64,000 bases of DNA from Peribacillus sp. Bi96 (GTDB taxonomy: Bacteria > Bacillota > Bacilli > Bacillales > DSM-1321), in the NCBI RefSeq assembly GCF_918698115.1, contig NZ_CAKKLV010000005.1, positions 124,001 to 188,000 on the forward strand, read 5' to 3'. Made by a program: the position numbers and the translations under genes. Positions 53,551 through 62,347 of this stretch are shown here, piece by piece (position 1 is the first letter of the stretch; the number at the start of each line of letters is the position of its first letter). The notes under the pieces were generated by a model. That model was given only the letters and a program-made list of their open reading frames with translations. It was not told the origin of the DNA and ran no database searches.

Positions 53551-54111
53551 TCATCGTTGTTGTACTTCAGTGGATAATATCTCGGACCAAGAAATTTCTT
53601 CCTCATAAGGATTATTATCATTGATAAACTTTATAAGTTTCTTTAACTCTATAATTCTTGATGGATCTATCTTTTTCTGTAAATAATAGTTAAAACACTC
53701 GTTGATTATGATTGGATTCTTGATGCTTGTTTCCAATAACAGGGCGGTTGCTTTAGATGGAGTAACATCTAAGGAGTATGCCAAAGCATTAATTTGTTCA
53801 TTAGTAGATTCGATGAAACGAATTGTAGCTCTATCCGTTGGTACATTATACTTTTCTCTTTGAAGTGACCTTCTTTCAAGTTCTCCAAAATACACCGTAT
53901 TATTAAATTGATACGTTCTTCTGAAATGTACGGATAACATTTCAATGACTTGTTTTGAATATAAACCTGATTCACAAATAAACGCTCCAACATCTTTAAC
54001 CGGTGTAGTCGTGATATATGATATTTTAATTAATGTTTCTTTAAGTTTTACTGGAATCGTTGGTTTAATAGTATATTTTTTATCGGATCTAACCTTTCGT
54101 GTTTTAAACAT
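53551..54111 (-). CDS. 186-residue AT-rich protein, unrecognised
   Basis: Basic N-terminus (FKTRKVRSDKKYTIKPTIPV) then an all-helical body with two similar segments, KDVGAFICESGLYSKQVIEML and SKATALLLETSIKNPIIINEC, suggesting an internal duplication. TPVKDV and TPSKAT introduce each segment. It is more AT-rich than neighbouring genes and looks like cargo from plasmid or mobile DNA, but no mobility gene is near. Ribosome binding site not convincing. Confidence 0.55.
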   Translation of the reverse strand: MFKTRKVRSDKKYTIKPTIPVKLKETLIKISYITTTPVKDVGAFICESGLYSKQVIEMLSVHFRRTYQFNNTVYFGELERRSLQREKYNVPTDRATIRFIESTNEQINALAYSLDVTPSKATALLLETSIKNPIIINECFNYYLQKKIDPSRIIELKKLIKFINDNNPYEEEISWSEILSTEVQQR

Positions 54112-54258
54112 TTTTATCCATCACCCAAATTCAAATATATTTTAACCAGTGTCCTCCTGTCCCAAAGTTATTTAATAAATATGTATGTACAAGCTTACAT
54201 AATATGTATAAGATTTATGAATGTGACACTAACTGAAGTCAAAATGATCGCGACTTTC

Positions 54259-54286
54259 AAAAAAAACAAAAAGGGCTGTTGCAGCC
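54259..54286 (-). terminator. Terminator of the P-loop protein gene
   Basis: GGCTG and CAGCC arms around TTG with an interrupted T-rich stretch on the minus strand; short stem. Confidence 0.5.
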
Positions 54287-54343
54287 GGGTCAGAAAACGG
54301 TGGTTACGATGAAATGAAAATGGCCCCAAGACAACCTTAGGGC

Positions 54344-54865
54344 TTAATCCTTCCTATTTAGCAAATATCCTTCAATTTCCTGCTTACTTTTTAAAATGAC
54401 TATTAGCTTTTCCGGCTTCGTCCTTTGAAGTTCTCCAAGTATGTTTTTCATTTTTTTCTTGCGAGGAAAATAGGTGATCATTATAAATTTAACAAACTGC
54501 CAGTCTAATTTTTCATTGCAGCCTACAGACATATCAGGTCGTGTTTTACCTATATAAGACAATCGACGTTTTACAACACGGTAAAGACAAACATGTAGAG
54601 GTAGTTCTAAATAAATGATCGTATCGGCATGCTCCGAACGTAAAGCAAAAGAATCACTATAATTTCCTTCTATTATCCACTTGCTATGACTCAATACTTC
54701 CTTCTGAGCAGAAATGAAATCATTTAAAGGAGCTTCCACCCAGCCAGGTCTCCAGTAGAATGTATCCAAATGATGTACTTCGATATTTAAATATTCTCCA
54801 AGCCCTCTTGCAAAAGTAGATTTTCCAACACCCGCGGACACTCCTATAACCATAATACGCTCCAT
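54344..54865 (-). CDS. P-loop kinase-like protein (FlaR/topology-modulation type)
   Basis: About 173 residues. Walker A VIGVSAGVGKSTFARGLGE at the start, HHLDTFYWRPGWVEAP as the substrate lid, WIIEGNYS and then a Walker B-like DTIIYLELP. The family is adenylate-kinase-like and often called DNA topology modulation protein FlaR; the true substrate is unknown. ATG at 54865 has GAGGGG six bases before it and places the P-loop near the N-terminus; the longer frame to 54964 has no site. Confidence 0.8.
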   Translation of the reverse strand: MERIMVIGVSAGVGKSTFARGLGEYLNIEVHHLDTFYWRPGWVEAPLNDFISAQKEVLSHSKWIIEGNYSDSFALRSEHADTIIYLELPLHVCLYRVVKRRLSYIGKTRPDMSVGCNEKLDWQFVKFIMITYFPRKKKMKNILGELQRTKPEKLIVILKSKQEIEGYLLNRKD

Positions 54866-55023
54866 TGGTATCCCCTCTCTTTCTAGTAGATTTGCAAAAT
54901 ATATTTCCTTTCTTCCCAATTGCTCCATAAGGAAAAGGCGATCCTTCTTATTGAAGAATCGCATCAGTTAATGATGGTCAAGACGGTATACTTACAGAAA
55001 CAAGCGATAGTCTTATTTGCTTT

Positions 55024-56082
55024 TTAAATCAATTGCCCTAAATGTTTCTTTGCATCATATTCAACAAGTTTTTCATCCTGCTTAATTCGTGCCAGATAAT
55101 CCGGATTGGCAATAAGCGGACGTCCAATTGCAGCAACGTCAATGATGCCTTTTTCGAGTGCGGCTTCTGCTGTTTTCACATCAAGCCCACCTACACCAAC
55201 TATAACTCCATCCCAATGACTGCGTACCAATTCATGCATGGTCAATCCTTTGGCAATCGGCTTGGTAAATTCCATCGTGGAAGGGTGAATCATTTTGACT
55301 CCTGCTTCATGGAAAGCCTCAATAAATGTTTCGATCGCTGCTTCAGGGTCATCCCACATGTAAGCTGGCTGGTCAATCTTCAAAGCCGAGAAACGAATAA
55401 GGGTACGGTCCGCTCCAACCGCGTCGATGACCGCTTTTAACACTTCCTTCATAAATGTCAGACGCTGTTTTAAATCACCGCCGTACCGATCCGTCCTTTT
55501 ATTGGAAGTGTCAGAATTAAACTGATCTATTAAGTAGCCATGTGCACCATGAATTTCCACACCGTCAAAGCCGGCATTCATTGCATTTTGTGCAGCTTGT
55601 TTGTATTGGCTCACTACTTCTGCAATCTCCGCTTCAGTCATTTCTTCAGGAATATCAAAGGGTTTCCCGAATCGTGAAACCTTTCCTTCAGCAGCGATAG
55701 GAGACGGAGCCTGCGGTGGAAGTCCTCCTGCAAGTTCGTTGTGGCTTGCACGGCCGACATGCCAGATTTGTGCAATGATCGTTCCGCCTTCAGCGTGAAC
55801 AGCTTCCGTTACTTTTTTCCACCCGTTGATTTGCTCTTGAGTGTGAATCCCCGGAACTCCTGGATTCCCCTTTGCTCTTGGAGAAATCACAACACCTTCT
55901 GTAATGATAAGTCCGATTCCATCCTTTGCCCGTTTACGGTAATATTCTACGGTCAGGTCATTCACAACACCAGTTTCTTTATCAGCAAACGCCCGTGTCA
56001 TAGGAGCCATCGCTGTTCTCGTTTTTAAATTCCATGCACCAACTGTTACAGGTTCAAAAATTTTAGTTTTAATTTGCTTCAT
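55024..56082 (-). CDS. Old-yellow-enzyme family alkene reductase
   Basis: 352 residues, FMN-binding TIM barrel. RTAMAPMTRAFAD near residue 22, QIWHVGRASHNE, GVEIHGAHGYLIDQF with the active-site His pair, RTDRYGG and AIGRPLIANPD are the NemA/XenB-like signature series. It reduces activated alkenes, nitrate esters or nitroaromatics with NAD(P)H. RBS GGAGG lies seven bases before the ATG. Monocistronic. Confidence 0.92.
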   Translation of the reverse strand: MKQIKTKIFEPVTVGAWNLKTRTAMAPMTRAFADKETGVVNDLTVEYYRKRAKDGIGLIITEGVVISPRAKGNPGVPGIHTQEQINGWKKVTEAVHAEGGTIIAQIWHVGRASHNELAGGLPPQAPSPIAAEGKVSRFGKPFDIPEEMTEAEIAEVVSQYKQAAQNAMNAGFDGVEIHGAHGYLIDQFNSDTSNKRTDRYGGDLKQRLTFMKEVLKAVIDAVGADRTLIRFSALKIDQPAYMWDDPEAAIETFIEAFHEAGVKMIHPSTMEFTKPIAKGLTMHELVRSHWDGVIVGVGGLDVKTAEAALEKGIIDVAAIGRPLIANPDYLARIKQDEKLVEYDAKKHLGQLI

Positions 56083-56324
56083 TAAAATTCCTCCTGTTAA
56101 ACTTTGTTTTTTTTGAGAACAAACTAACTTTTGGTAACTATCATTTTGTAAGACTATCCGATAAAGGGTTAATTTACAAATAATTCACTCTTGTAATTAC
56201 GTCATTTCGTAAAAATGGTAAAAAAGACCAACAAAACTATTCAAAATTCCAATTTGTTGGCGGACTGCCATCTAATTCGGCCTGCAACCCATCTATTCCG
56301 GCCTTCAACGAGATAATTCTACAC

Positions 56325-56362
56325 AAAAAAAGCCAGACAGGGAAAACCTTTTCCCTGCTGGA
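56325..56362 (-). terminator. Terminator of the LmrB-like efflux gene
   Basis: CCAGACAGGGAAAA pairs with TTTTCCCTGCTGG around a two-base loop; seven T on the minus strand. Confidence 0.85.
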
Positions 56363-56389
56363 CTTATCTTTTCTATATATATGTTCCTA

Positions 56390-57817
56390 TTAATCTCGTG
56401 CTGTTCTGATAAAGAACGACGCGATCAAACCTATGATTGCAAGGAGTAGGCCGAAAATAAAGGCATCTTGAACGCCTGCAGTCAATGATCCGCTAATGAC
56501 GGATGGATCTAACGGATCCTTCGCATTTGCCATATAATTTTTTTGTGTTGTTGACATGATGGTAATCGCAACCGTCGTACCAATGGCTCCCGACACTTGT
56601 TGCAATGTATTCATAAGAGCCGTTCCATCCGGATAAAGATTTTTCGGCAGTTGATTCAAGCCGTTTGTCTGTGCGGGCATCATGACCATCGAAACACCAA
56701 TCATAAGGAAAGTATGCATGACGACTACCATCATGATAGAAGTCTCGGTCGTCACGTTCGTCAAAGACCATAACATTACAATCATGATAATGAAGCCCGG
56801 GATCACTAATCCTCTTGGTCCGAACTTATCAAAAATGCGTCCCGTAAACGGGGACATGATACCATTAAGCACTCCTCCCGGTAATAGTACAAGCCCAGCT
56901 GAAAATGCAGCTAATGCCAGCCCAGTTTGCAGGTATAACGGTAAGAGAATCATGGAAGACATGATGATCATGAAGGTAATGAAAACGGTAATTAACCCTA
57001 ACGTGAACATGGGATATTTAAAAACGCGCAAGTCAATCATCGGTCTCTCCATATTGAATTGTCTTACTGCAAACAGGAATAACGCGATAAGGCCAACAAT
57101 GATAGAGGATAAAACAATGGCATTCCTCCATCCTGATTCTCCTACAATACTAAAGCCATAAACGATTCCCCCAAACCCGATTGTCGATAAAATGATGGAT
57201 GGTACATCGATTTTTGGTTTGGTGATCGTAGAAACGTTTTGCATATACTTGAGACCAAATAATAATGCGATCACAAAGAACGGTAAAGTCACCCAGAAGA
57301 TGTAATTCCACTTCAGATTTTCGATGATCAGACCTGAAACTGTCGGTCCGATGGCAGGTGCAAACATGATTACAAGTCCCATCAATCCCATCGTCGCTCC
57401 CCTTTTATGGATCGGGAAAATAACCAAAATGGTATTGAACATAAGCGGCAGTAAAAGACCCGTTCCGACTGCCTGGATGACGCGAGCCAGCATCAAGAGT
57501 CCGAACCCAGGTGCTATGGCTGCAAGGAGTGTACCGAAGATCGAGAACACCATTGAGGCAATGAATAATTGACGAGTATTGAACCACTGGATCAAGAGCC
57601 CGGAAACGGGAACCAGTATCCCCAAGGTTAATAAATAACCTGTTGTCAGCCATTGTACAGTGGATGGGCTGATAGTGAATTCCTGTATTAAGTCCCCTAG
57701 CGCCATATTTAAGGCCGTCTCACTGAATAACCCAATGAACCCCGCAATTAAAAATGAAATTAATATAGGGGTCGTTCTTATGACTGGGCTTTGTTGCTGT
57801 GTTGCATTTGTAGACAT
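56390..57817 (-). CDS. DHA2-family multidrug efflux transporter (LmrB-like)
   Basis: About 475 residues, fourteen helices, EmrB/QacA drug:H+ antiporter. TVQWLTTGYLLTLGILVPVSG (helix 2, motif D1 region), LLMLARVIQAVGTGLLLPL and the motif C segment GLVIMFAPAIGPTVSGLI are present. ATG at 57817 has GGAGG nine bases before it. It follows a TetR gene with an LmrA-type operator, matching B. subtilis lmrA-lmrB, which exports lincomycin and puromycin. Drug range here is inferred only. Confidence 0.87.
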   Translation of the reverse strand: MSTNATQQQSPVIRTTPILISFLIAGFIGLFSETALNMALGDLIQEFTISPSTVQWLTTGYLLTLGILVPVSGLLIQWFNTRQLFIASMVFSIFGTLLAAIAPGFGLLMLARVIQAVGTGLLLPLMFNTILVIFPIHKRGATMGLMGLVIMFAPAIGPTVSGLIIENLKWNYIFWVTLPFFVIALLFGLKYMQNVSTITKPKIDVPSIILSTIGFGGIVYGFSIVGESGWRNAIVLSSIIVGLIALFLFAVRQFNMERPMIDLRVFKYPMFTLGLITVFITFMIIMSSMILLPLYLQTGLALAAFSAGLVLLPGGVLNGIMSPFTGRIFDKFGPRGLVIPGFIIMIVMLWSLTNVTTETSIMMVVVMHTFLMIGVSMVMMPAQTNGLNQLPKNLYPDGTALMNTLQQVSGAIGTTVAITIMSTTQKNYMANAKDPLDPSVISGSLTAGVQDAFIFGLLLAIIGLIASFFIRTARD

Positions 57818-57876
57818 AAAATAATTCCTCCAATTAACCGTATCGACCAAAGCTTATAATAATGTTTCCGTATGAC

Positions 57877-58449
57877 TTATTTATTTATCAACAATAAAGG
57901 TATTTGTTCCGCAATGGCTTGGAGAGGTTCCCCATTTTTCGCCGTTAAAGATAACAGGATGCCCCCTTCAATTAAAGCATTTATTACAATACTCAATTCC
58001 TTTGACCGTTTCTCACTATATTTCGCCTCAAGCAATTTTTTCACATAAATGGATTGCCATTCTTCTATCGCTTCTTGACAGGCCGTTCTTATCGGCTCAC
58101 TTGTCGTATATGTTTCAGCCGCTATCGTACCGATCGGCAGTCCTAATAGATTTTCACTTTCACCAAAGACCTCGGATAATTGAAAAATATGAGCCTGAAT
58201 GGCTTTAATAGGGTCATCGATCTCATCAAATCCCCGTTTAATTTCATTAATGACGAATTCTTTAGTATGATTGATCGCTTCAATCGCCAATTCTTCTTTG
58301 CCTTTCGGAAAATAATGATACAGCGAACCTTTTGGAATGCCACTTTCTTCAATAATGTCCTTAAGCCCTACCCCATAATATCCACGTATTCGAAAAAGTC
58401 GGGAAGCAACTTCAATAAGAATGTCTTTAGAGTTTCTTTTATCGGCCAT
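57877..58449 (-). CDS. TetR-family repressor (LmrA/YxaF-like)
   Basis: 190 residues. N-terminal HTH DIIEESGIPKGSLYHYFPKGKEELA (about residues 28-52) is close to LmrA/YxaF, and the C-terminal half is a helical ligand domain. ATG at 58449 has AGGAG ten bases upstream. A palindromic operator lies 22 bases before it. Ends 59 bases before the efflux gene: the pair forms an autoregulated efflux operon. Confidence 0.88.
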   Translation of the reverse strand: MADKRNSKDILIEVASRLFRIRGYYGVGLKDIIEESGIPKGSLYHYFPKGKEELAIEAINHTKEFVINEIKRGFDEIDDPIKAIQAHIFQLSEVFGESENLLGLPIGTIAAETYTTSEPIRTACQEAIEEWQSIYVKKLLEAKYSEKRSKELSIVINALIEGGILLSLTAKNGEPLQAIAEQIPLLLINK

Positions 58450-58470
58450 AGCTTGATCACTCCTCATCAT

Positions 58471-58486
58471 TATACCAACTGGTCTA
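58471..58486 (-). promoter_or_regulatory. LmrA-type operator
   Basis: TATACCAACTGGTCTA is an imperfect palindrome, TA(G)ACCA-GT-TGGTATA on the minus strand, similar to the GACC/GGTC core of lmrA/yxaF boxes. It lies between a possible -10 (TATAGT on the minus strand) and the TetR start codon. Confidence 0.6.
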
Positions 58487-58547
58487 TTAGTACTATACTG
58501 GCATTTCATTGTTTTGTCAAAGTTGGCTGGCTTAAATACTTATACAA

Positions 58548-58576
58548 CAAAAAGAACACCTCATAACTGGTGTTCT
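58548..58576 (-). terminator. Terminator of the toxin transcript
   Basis: AGAACACC (58553-58560) pairs with GGTGTTCT (58569-58576); five T follow on the minus strand. Lies 85 bases after the toxin stop. Confidence 0.75.
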
Positions 58577-58660
58577 CTGCAAATTGGAAATCAGAATTCA
58601 TTACCTTCTTTTTAAAAACGCTCCATTAATCAAACTTTTCATAATCATATTTCGTTATCT

Positions 58661-58753
58661 TCAAGGATTCTTGTCTTGATTTTTAAAATCAAGAATAGCA
58701 ATTACAAACATGCCAAAGCTTAGCATCAGGGAAATAACTTCGAAAGTACCCAT
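58661..58753 (-). CDS. Holin-like type I toxin (Hol-Tox family)
   Basis: 30 residues: MGTFEVISLMLSFGMFVIAI followed by LDFKNQDKNP. One membrane span, starting directly at the N-terminus, with a short charged tail: the pattern of the putative holin-like toxins (BsrG/TxpA/YonT relatives). A strong AAGGAGG lies ten bases before the ATG, and a terminator follows. In known systems an antisense RNA overlapping the 3' end acts as antitoxin; I could not identify its promoter with confidence. Too short for ordinary gene callers. Confidence 0.7.
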   Translation of the reverse strand: MGTFEVISLMLSFGMFVIAILDFKNQDKNP

Positions 58754-58839
58754 TCATACATCGCCTCCTTACATTCAGCTTTTCCTGATCAGAGATTGTC
58801 CTATACAAGAAAAACATGATGCAGTGGCATTTAAACCAT

Positions 58840-58867
58840 AAAAAAAGCAAACCCAATTAGAGTCTGC
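58840..58867 (-). terminator. Terminator of the sigma-54 operon
   Basis: On the minus strand GCAGAC and GTTTGC arms close a nine-base loop and seven T follow. It lies 79 bases after the dehydrogenase stop. Confidence 0.75.
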
Positions 58868-58945
58868 CCTCGTACTCATCATATTCTTGGAAAATCGAAA
58901 TTCCCCATTCAGTTGAATCTTTCTTTTTAACATATCCCATTGCTG

Positions 58946-59935
58946 TTAATAACCAAGTTTTTTTTCAACAACATTCATTAATGGTTTACCCTCAGAAAAA
59001 AGCTTTAAATTTTTCAAGAATAATTGCATCACACGATCTAGGTGTTTGGCAGAGTTGTAGGCATTATGTGGGGAAACGATGACATTTTCCAGCTGCCAGA
59101 AAGGATGATCTTCAGGTAATGGTTCTACTTCGAACACATCGAGCGCGGCCCCTGCTATGTGCCCGTTGCTCAATGATTCAATTAAATCTTCGTCCACAAT
59201 CGTATTGCCACGGCCGACATTAATTAAATAACTGCCTTTTTTCATTCTATTTAATCGTTCTTCATTTAAAAAATATGATGTCTCTTTCGTAAACGGGAGA
59301 GCCAAGACGACAAAATCGGACCGTGAAAGGACCTCATCCACTTGATCCATACCCATTATCAAATCAGCAGGCTCATATCCTTCGTTCCTCTTGGCGGGAT
59401 TTCGGCGACAGCCAATAACGGTCATTCCAAGTGCTTTACATCGCTTTGCTATCTCAAAGCCAATGTCACCATACCCAATTATCCCCACTGTCGAATTCTC
59501 AAGGTCTGTCACAGGAATTTCAACCCATTTTTTATTCATTTGATTTCTGATCATTGTCGGCATACCTCTTGCTAACGAAAATAGCATGGCAATTGTATGC
59601 TCGGCAATCGGGACAGATGTGCAACCCTTGACATTGGTGATGGTGACATCTCTGTTTTGAATATCTTCATTAAGCATGGCCTCCACTCCCGCACTGTCTG
59701 AATGGACCCATTCAATCTTTGGAGCCTTTTTAAGAATGCTGAGGTTATCATGAAGTCCCATCGTATAAAGAACATCAAACTTAGATAGATCTACGGCTGG
59801 CTGTGGTTCAGGTTCGCCGAATTCCCATGGTTCGACAACGACATCAGAACAAAACTCCTTCAACTCATTGATGTATTTCTCGGGTATATCGACCCTTATA
59901 TAAAGTGAAGGAGCTGCTTTCTTTGATTCTGACAT
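58946..59935 (-). CDS. D-2-hydroxyacid dehydrogenase
   Basis: 329 residues. The Rossmann motif VGIIGYGDIGFEIAKRCKAL (about 148-167) binds NAD(P). INVGRGNTIVDEDL holds the catalytic Arg, FEVEPLPEDHPFW the Glu, and VSPHNAY the His. It interconverts a 2-keto acid and its D-2-hydroxy acid. AGGAGG lies seven bases before the ATG. It is the last gene of the operon, 83 bases after the aldolase-fold gene. Substrate unknown; context suggests a keto acid from a guanidino compound or its partner. Confidence 0.88.
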   Translation of the reverse strand: MSESKKAAPSLYIRVDIPEKYINELKEFCSDVVVEPWEFGEPEPQPAVDLSKFDVLYTMGLHDNLSILKKAPKIEWVHSDSAGVEAMLNEDIQNRDVTITNVKGCTSVPIAEHTIAMLFSLARGMPTMIRNQMNKKWVEIPVTDLENSTVGIIGYGDIGFEIAKRCKALGMTVIGCRRNPAKRNEGYEPADLIMGMDQVDEVLSRSDFVVLALPFTKETSYFLNEERLNRMKKGSYLINVGRGNTIVDEDLIESLSNGHIAGAALDVFEVEPLPEDHPFWQLENVIVSPHNAYNSAKHLDRVMQLFLKNLKLFSEGKPLMNVVEKKLGY

Positions 59936-60018
59936 GATAATACCTCCTCAAGAACCTACGATTCCTTTTTCTTTAATTAATGAGATGTCAAGTCGAAATG
60001 CCATGCTGTGCTTTATGA

Positions 60019-60780
60019 TCAATTCAAGAAATCTGGTTGCTCTTTTCTAATTCTATCCCAAAGTGGTTGAAAACTCAGCCAGCCTTCATATTCCGTGCCC
60101 GTTTGTTCTGCTGTTAATTTTGCATACTCCTCCTCTATAAAAATAGGCTTACCGACAGATTCGGCCATAATCTGCGCTTGACATGAACGTTCCATCGTTA
60201 TGAACCACCAAGCAGCTGAATCTACAGATTGGCCCACCGTAAGCAGACCATGGTTGCGGAGGATGACTGCTTTGTGTTGACCTAAAGCCCTAGCGATGCG
60301 TTTCCCTTCTTCAGATGCATAAACCACACCAGTAAAATCATCGAACAATGCATGGTCTTTATAGAATTGGCAGGCATCTTGCGTAATCGGATCTAGCAGT
60401 CTCCCTAAAGAAGACCATGTCTTTCCATATACCGAATGTGCATGTGCCGCTGCAATGGCATCCGGTCGTGCTTTATGGATTTCCGAATGAATGGCAAAGG
60501 CAGCACCATTCACCGAATGTTCCCCCTCTACAATATCACCTTTATGATTAACCAATATAAGATCGGAAACCGAAATTTGACTAAAATGCATCCCAAACGG
60601 ATTGACCCAGAAATGGTCTGTATATTTAGGATCGCGGACCGTAATATGGCCAGCTATCCCTTCATCGAAACCAAACTTTGAAAAAAGACGGAAGGAAGCT
60701 GCCAACCGTTCTTTCCTGTGATTACGCTCTTCTTCCATTGTATCGAATGTCGCGGGTTGCAGGGAAATTATCTTTGTCAT
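60019..60780 (-). CDS. Class II aldolase/adducin-fold enzyme
   Basis: 253 residues, fuculose-1-phosphate-aldolase-like fold. AAAHAHSVYGKTW holds the HxH zinc pair and VILRNHGLLTVG the third His; GHITVRDPKYTDHFWVNPFG is the N-terminal substrate loop. The usual aldolase Glu region reads FAIHSEIHKARPD, typical of the large uncharacterised branch that includes decarboxylase and oxygenase-like members. RBS GAGGAGG precedes the ATG. It probably cleaves or decarboxylates a hydroxy-keto intermediate (inference). Confidence 0.85.
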   Translation of the reverse strand: MTKIISLQPATFDTMEEERNHRKERLAASFRLFSKFGFDEGIAGHITVRDPKYTDHFWVNPFGMHFSQISVSDLILVNHKGDIVEGEHSVNGAAFAIHSEIHKARPDAIAAAHAHSVYGKTWSSLGRLLDPITQDACQFYKDHALFDDFTGVVYASEEGKRIARALGQHKAVILRNHGLLTVGQSVDSAAWWFITMERSCQAQIMAESVGKPIFIEEEYAKLTAEQTGTEYEGWLSFQPLWDRIRKEQPDFLN

Positions 60781-60825
60781 ATTTCTTTCCTCCTCGATTC
60801 TTTTTCTGCTTTTTTAGGTGAACCA

Positions 60826-62247
60826 TCAATTAGCCAAGGTGTCCATATCCGTTTTCTCCTTTACCTCTTGCTTTACCTCATTATTGGGACTTAGGAAAGT
60901 AAGGGTAGTGATGACGACAAAACTAGTAGCGAGTCCGTATAGAATGGGTTGAGTGGAGGAAGGCCCATTAATGACCAATCCCACAATAATAGCGATCATG
61001 CTAGCCAGAATGGAGTAGAAAGCGGCTGTAGCCGTAACTCTCTTCCAAAAGAATCCAAGAATGATTGGAAAGAACACAGCTCCGGATAAGATTGCGTAAG
61101 CCACATCCAGTGCAACTAAAATATCTTGAATCCATATCGAAACGATTATGGCCAATACACCAATCGTTAAAGTTGTAATCCTAGAAGTTCTTAAAAATTG
61201 ACGTTCACTCATCCCTGAACCGAAATATTTTTTAATGATGTCATTAACAACTAAAGTGGATGAAGCGAGCAATGTTCCTGAAGCAGTGGACATTAGGGCT
61301 GAGACTACACTTGCAATGACAATGCCCAGTAGACCTACAGGCAGGGTTTCCATCGCTATACTAGTAAATGCAGTTTGTGGATCGCCTAAATTAGGAAGGA
61401 TAATGAAAGCACACATTCCAATGATACTGATTGCAATCGCGTAAAAAACGCTATATATTCCAGCTCCAACCGTTCCTCCTCGAGAAACCGCTTTGGTTCG
61501 TGCGGTAAAAAGTCGCTGCCAAATATCTTGTCCTACGACTACCCCTAAGGTAAATAGTAAAAAATATTGAAAAATTGTCTCTCCGCCAATGTTGCCTAAC
61601 TCAAAATGTGAGGCTGGGAGATTTTCTTGAATTGAACTCCACCCTCCTGCTTTAGAGATGCTCATTGGAAGCATGATAAAGAAAATCCCGATCGTCATGA
61701 TGACGAATTGCACGACATCGGTCATGGTGACTGACCACATTCCTCCTAATATTGTATAAAATAAAACGATCCCACCCCCGACTATCATGGAAACCGTTAA
61801 ATTCCAACCAGCCAAAACATGTAATATCGTCCCCATCCCAATCACTTGCGTTACAGTCAGCATGAATGTATAGATAACCGAGACCAATGCACTGATTAAT
61901 CGCGTTTGAGAATTGTAACGCTTCTCAAGCATTTCACTGATCGTCAGTACTTTTAAATCAAAGATCTTATTTGTTAAAAACAATCCGATTGCGATAATCC
62001 CGAGTCCGATCATCACTACTAACCAAATACCGGATATCCCAAACTGATAACCTAACTTTGCTGTTCCAAGTGTAGAAGCGCCCCCTAATATCACAGCAGC
62101 CAAACAGGATAAATACATAAAATGACCGAGATTACGCCCTGCTACAATGAAATCATCTGCTGTTTTTGCCCGTCTAGATCCAATTACTCCCACTATGATT
62201 AAAACAGAAAAGTATAGAATCATGATCGATATATCCAAAATATGCAT
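60826..62247 (-). CDS. Sodium:solute symporter (SSS family)
   Basis: 473 residues with about thirteen membrane helices. ADDFIVAGRNLGHF near residue 33, FYTILGGMWSVTMTDVVQF, GQDIWQRLFTARTK and the sodium-site helix ASVVSALMSTASGTLLASSTL are the SSS signatures (PutP/PanF relatives). ATG at 62247 has GGAG eight bases before it. It sits between ureohydrolase and aldolase genes and presumably imports the pathway substrate with Na+. A hairpin at about 62302-62335 separates it from the gene before and may tune expression. Confidence 0.9.
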   Translation of the reverse strand: MHILDISIMILYFSVLIIVGVIGSRRAKTADDFIVAGRNLGHFMYLSCLAAVILGGASTLGTAKLGYQFGISGIWLVVMIGLGIIAIGLFLTNKIFDLKVLTISEMLEKRYNSQTRLISALVSVIYTFMLTVTQVIGMGTILHVLAGWNLTVSMIVGGGIVLFYTILGGMWSVTMTDVVQFVIMTIGIFFIMLPMSISKAGGWSSIQENLPASHFELGNIGGETIFQYFLLFTLGVVVGQDIWQRLFTARTKAVSRGGTVGAGIYSVFYAIAISIIGMCAFIILPNLGDPQTAFTSIAMETLPVGLLGIVIASVVSALMSTASGTLLASSTLVVNDIIKKYFGSGMSERQFLRTSRITTLTIGVLAIIVSIWIQDILVALDVAYAILSGAVFFPIILGFFWKRVTATAAFYSILASMIAIIVGLVINGPSSTQPILYGLATSFVVITTLTFLSPNNEVKQEVKEKTDMDTLAN

Positions 62248-62347
62248 GTACACATCTCCTTTTAAGGTTGTTTTATTTTATATCCCTTTTTTTGTTAAAA
62301 GATGGAAGGAAGAGGTTTTTCTCCAACCCCTTCCACTTGAATGAAAA

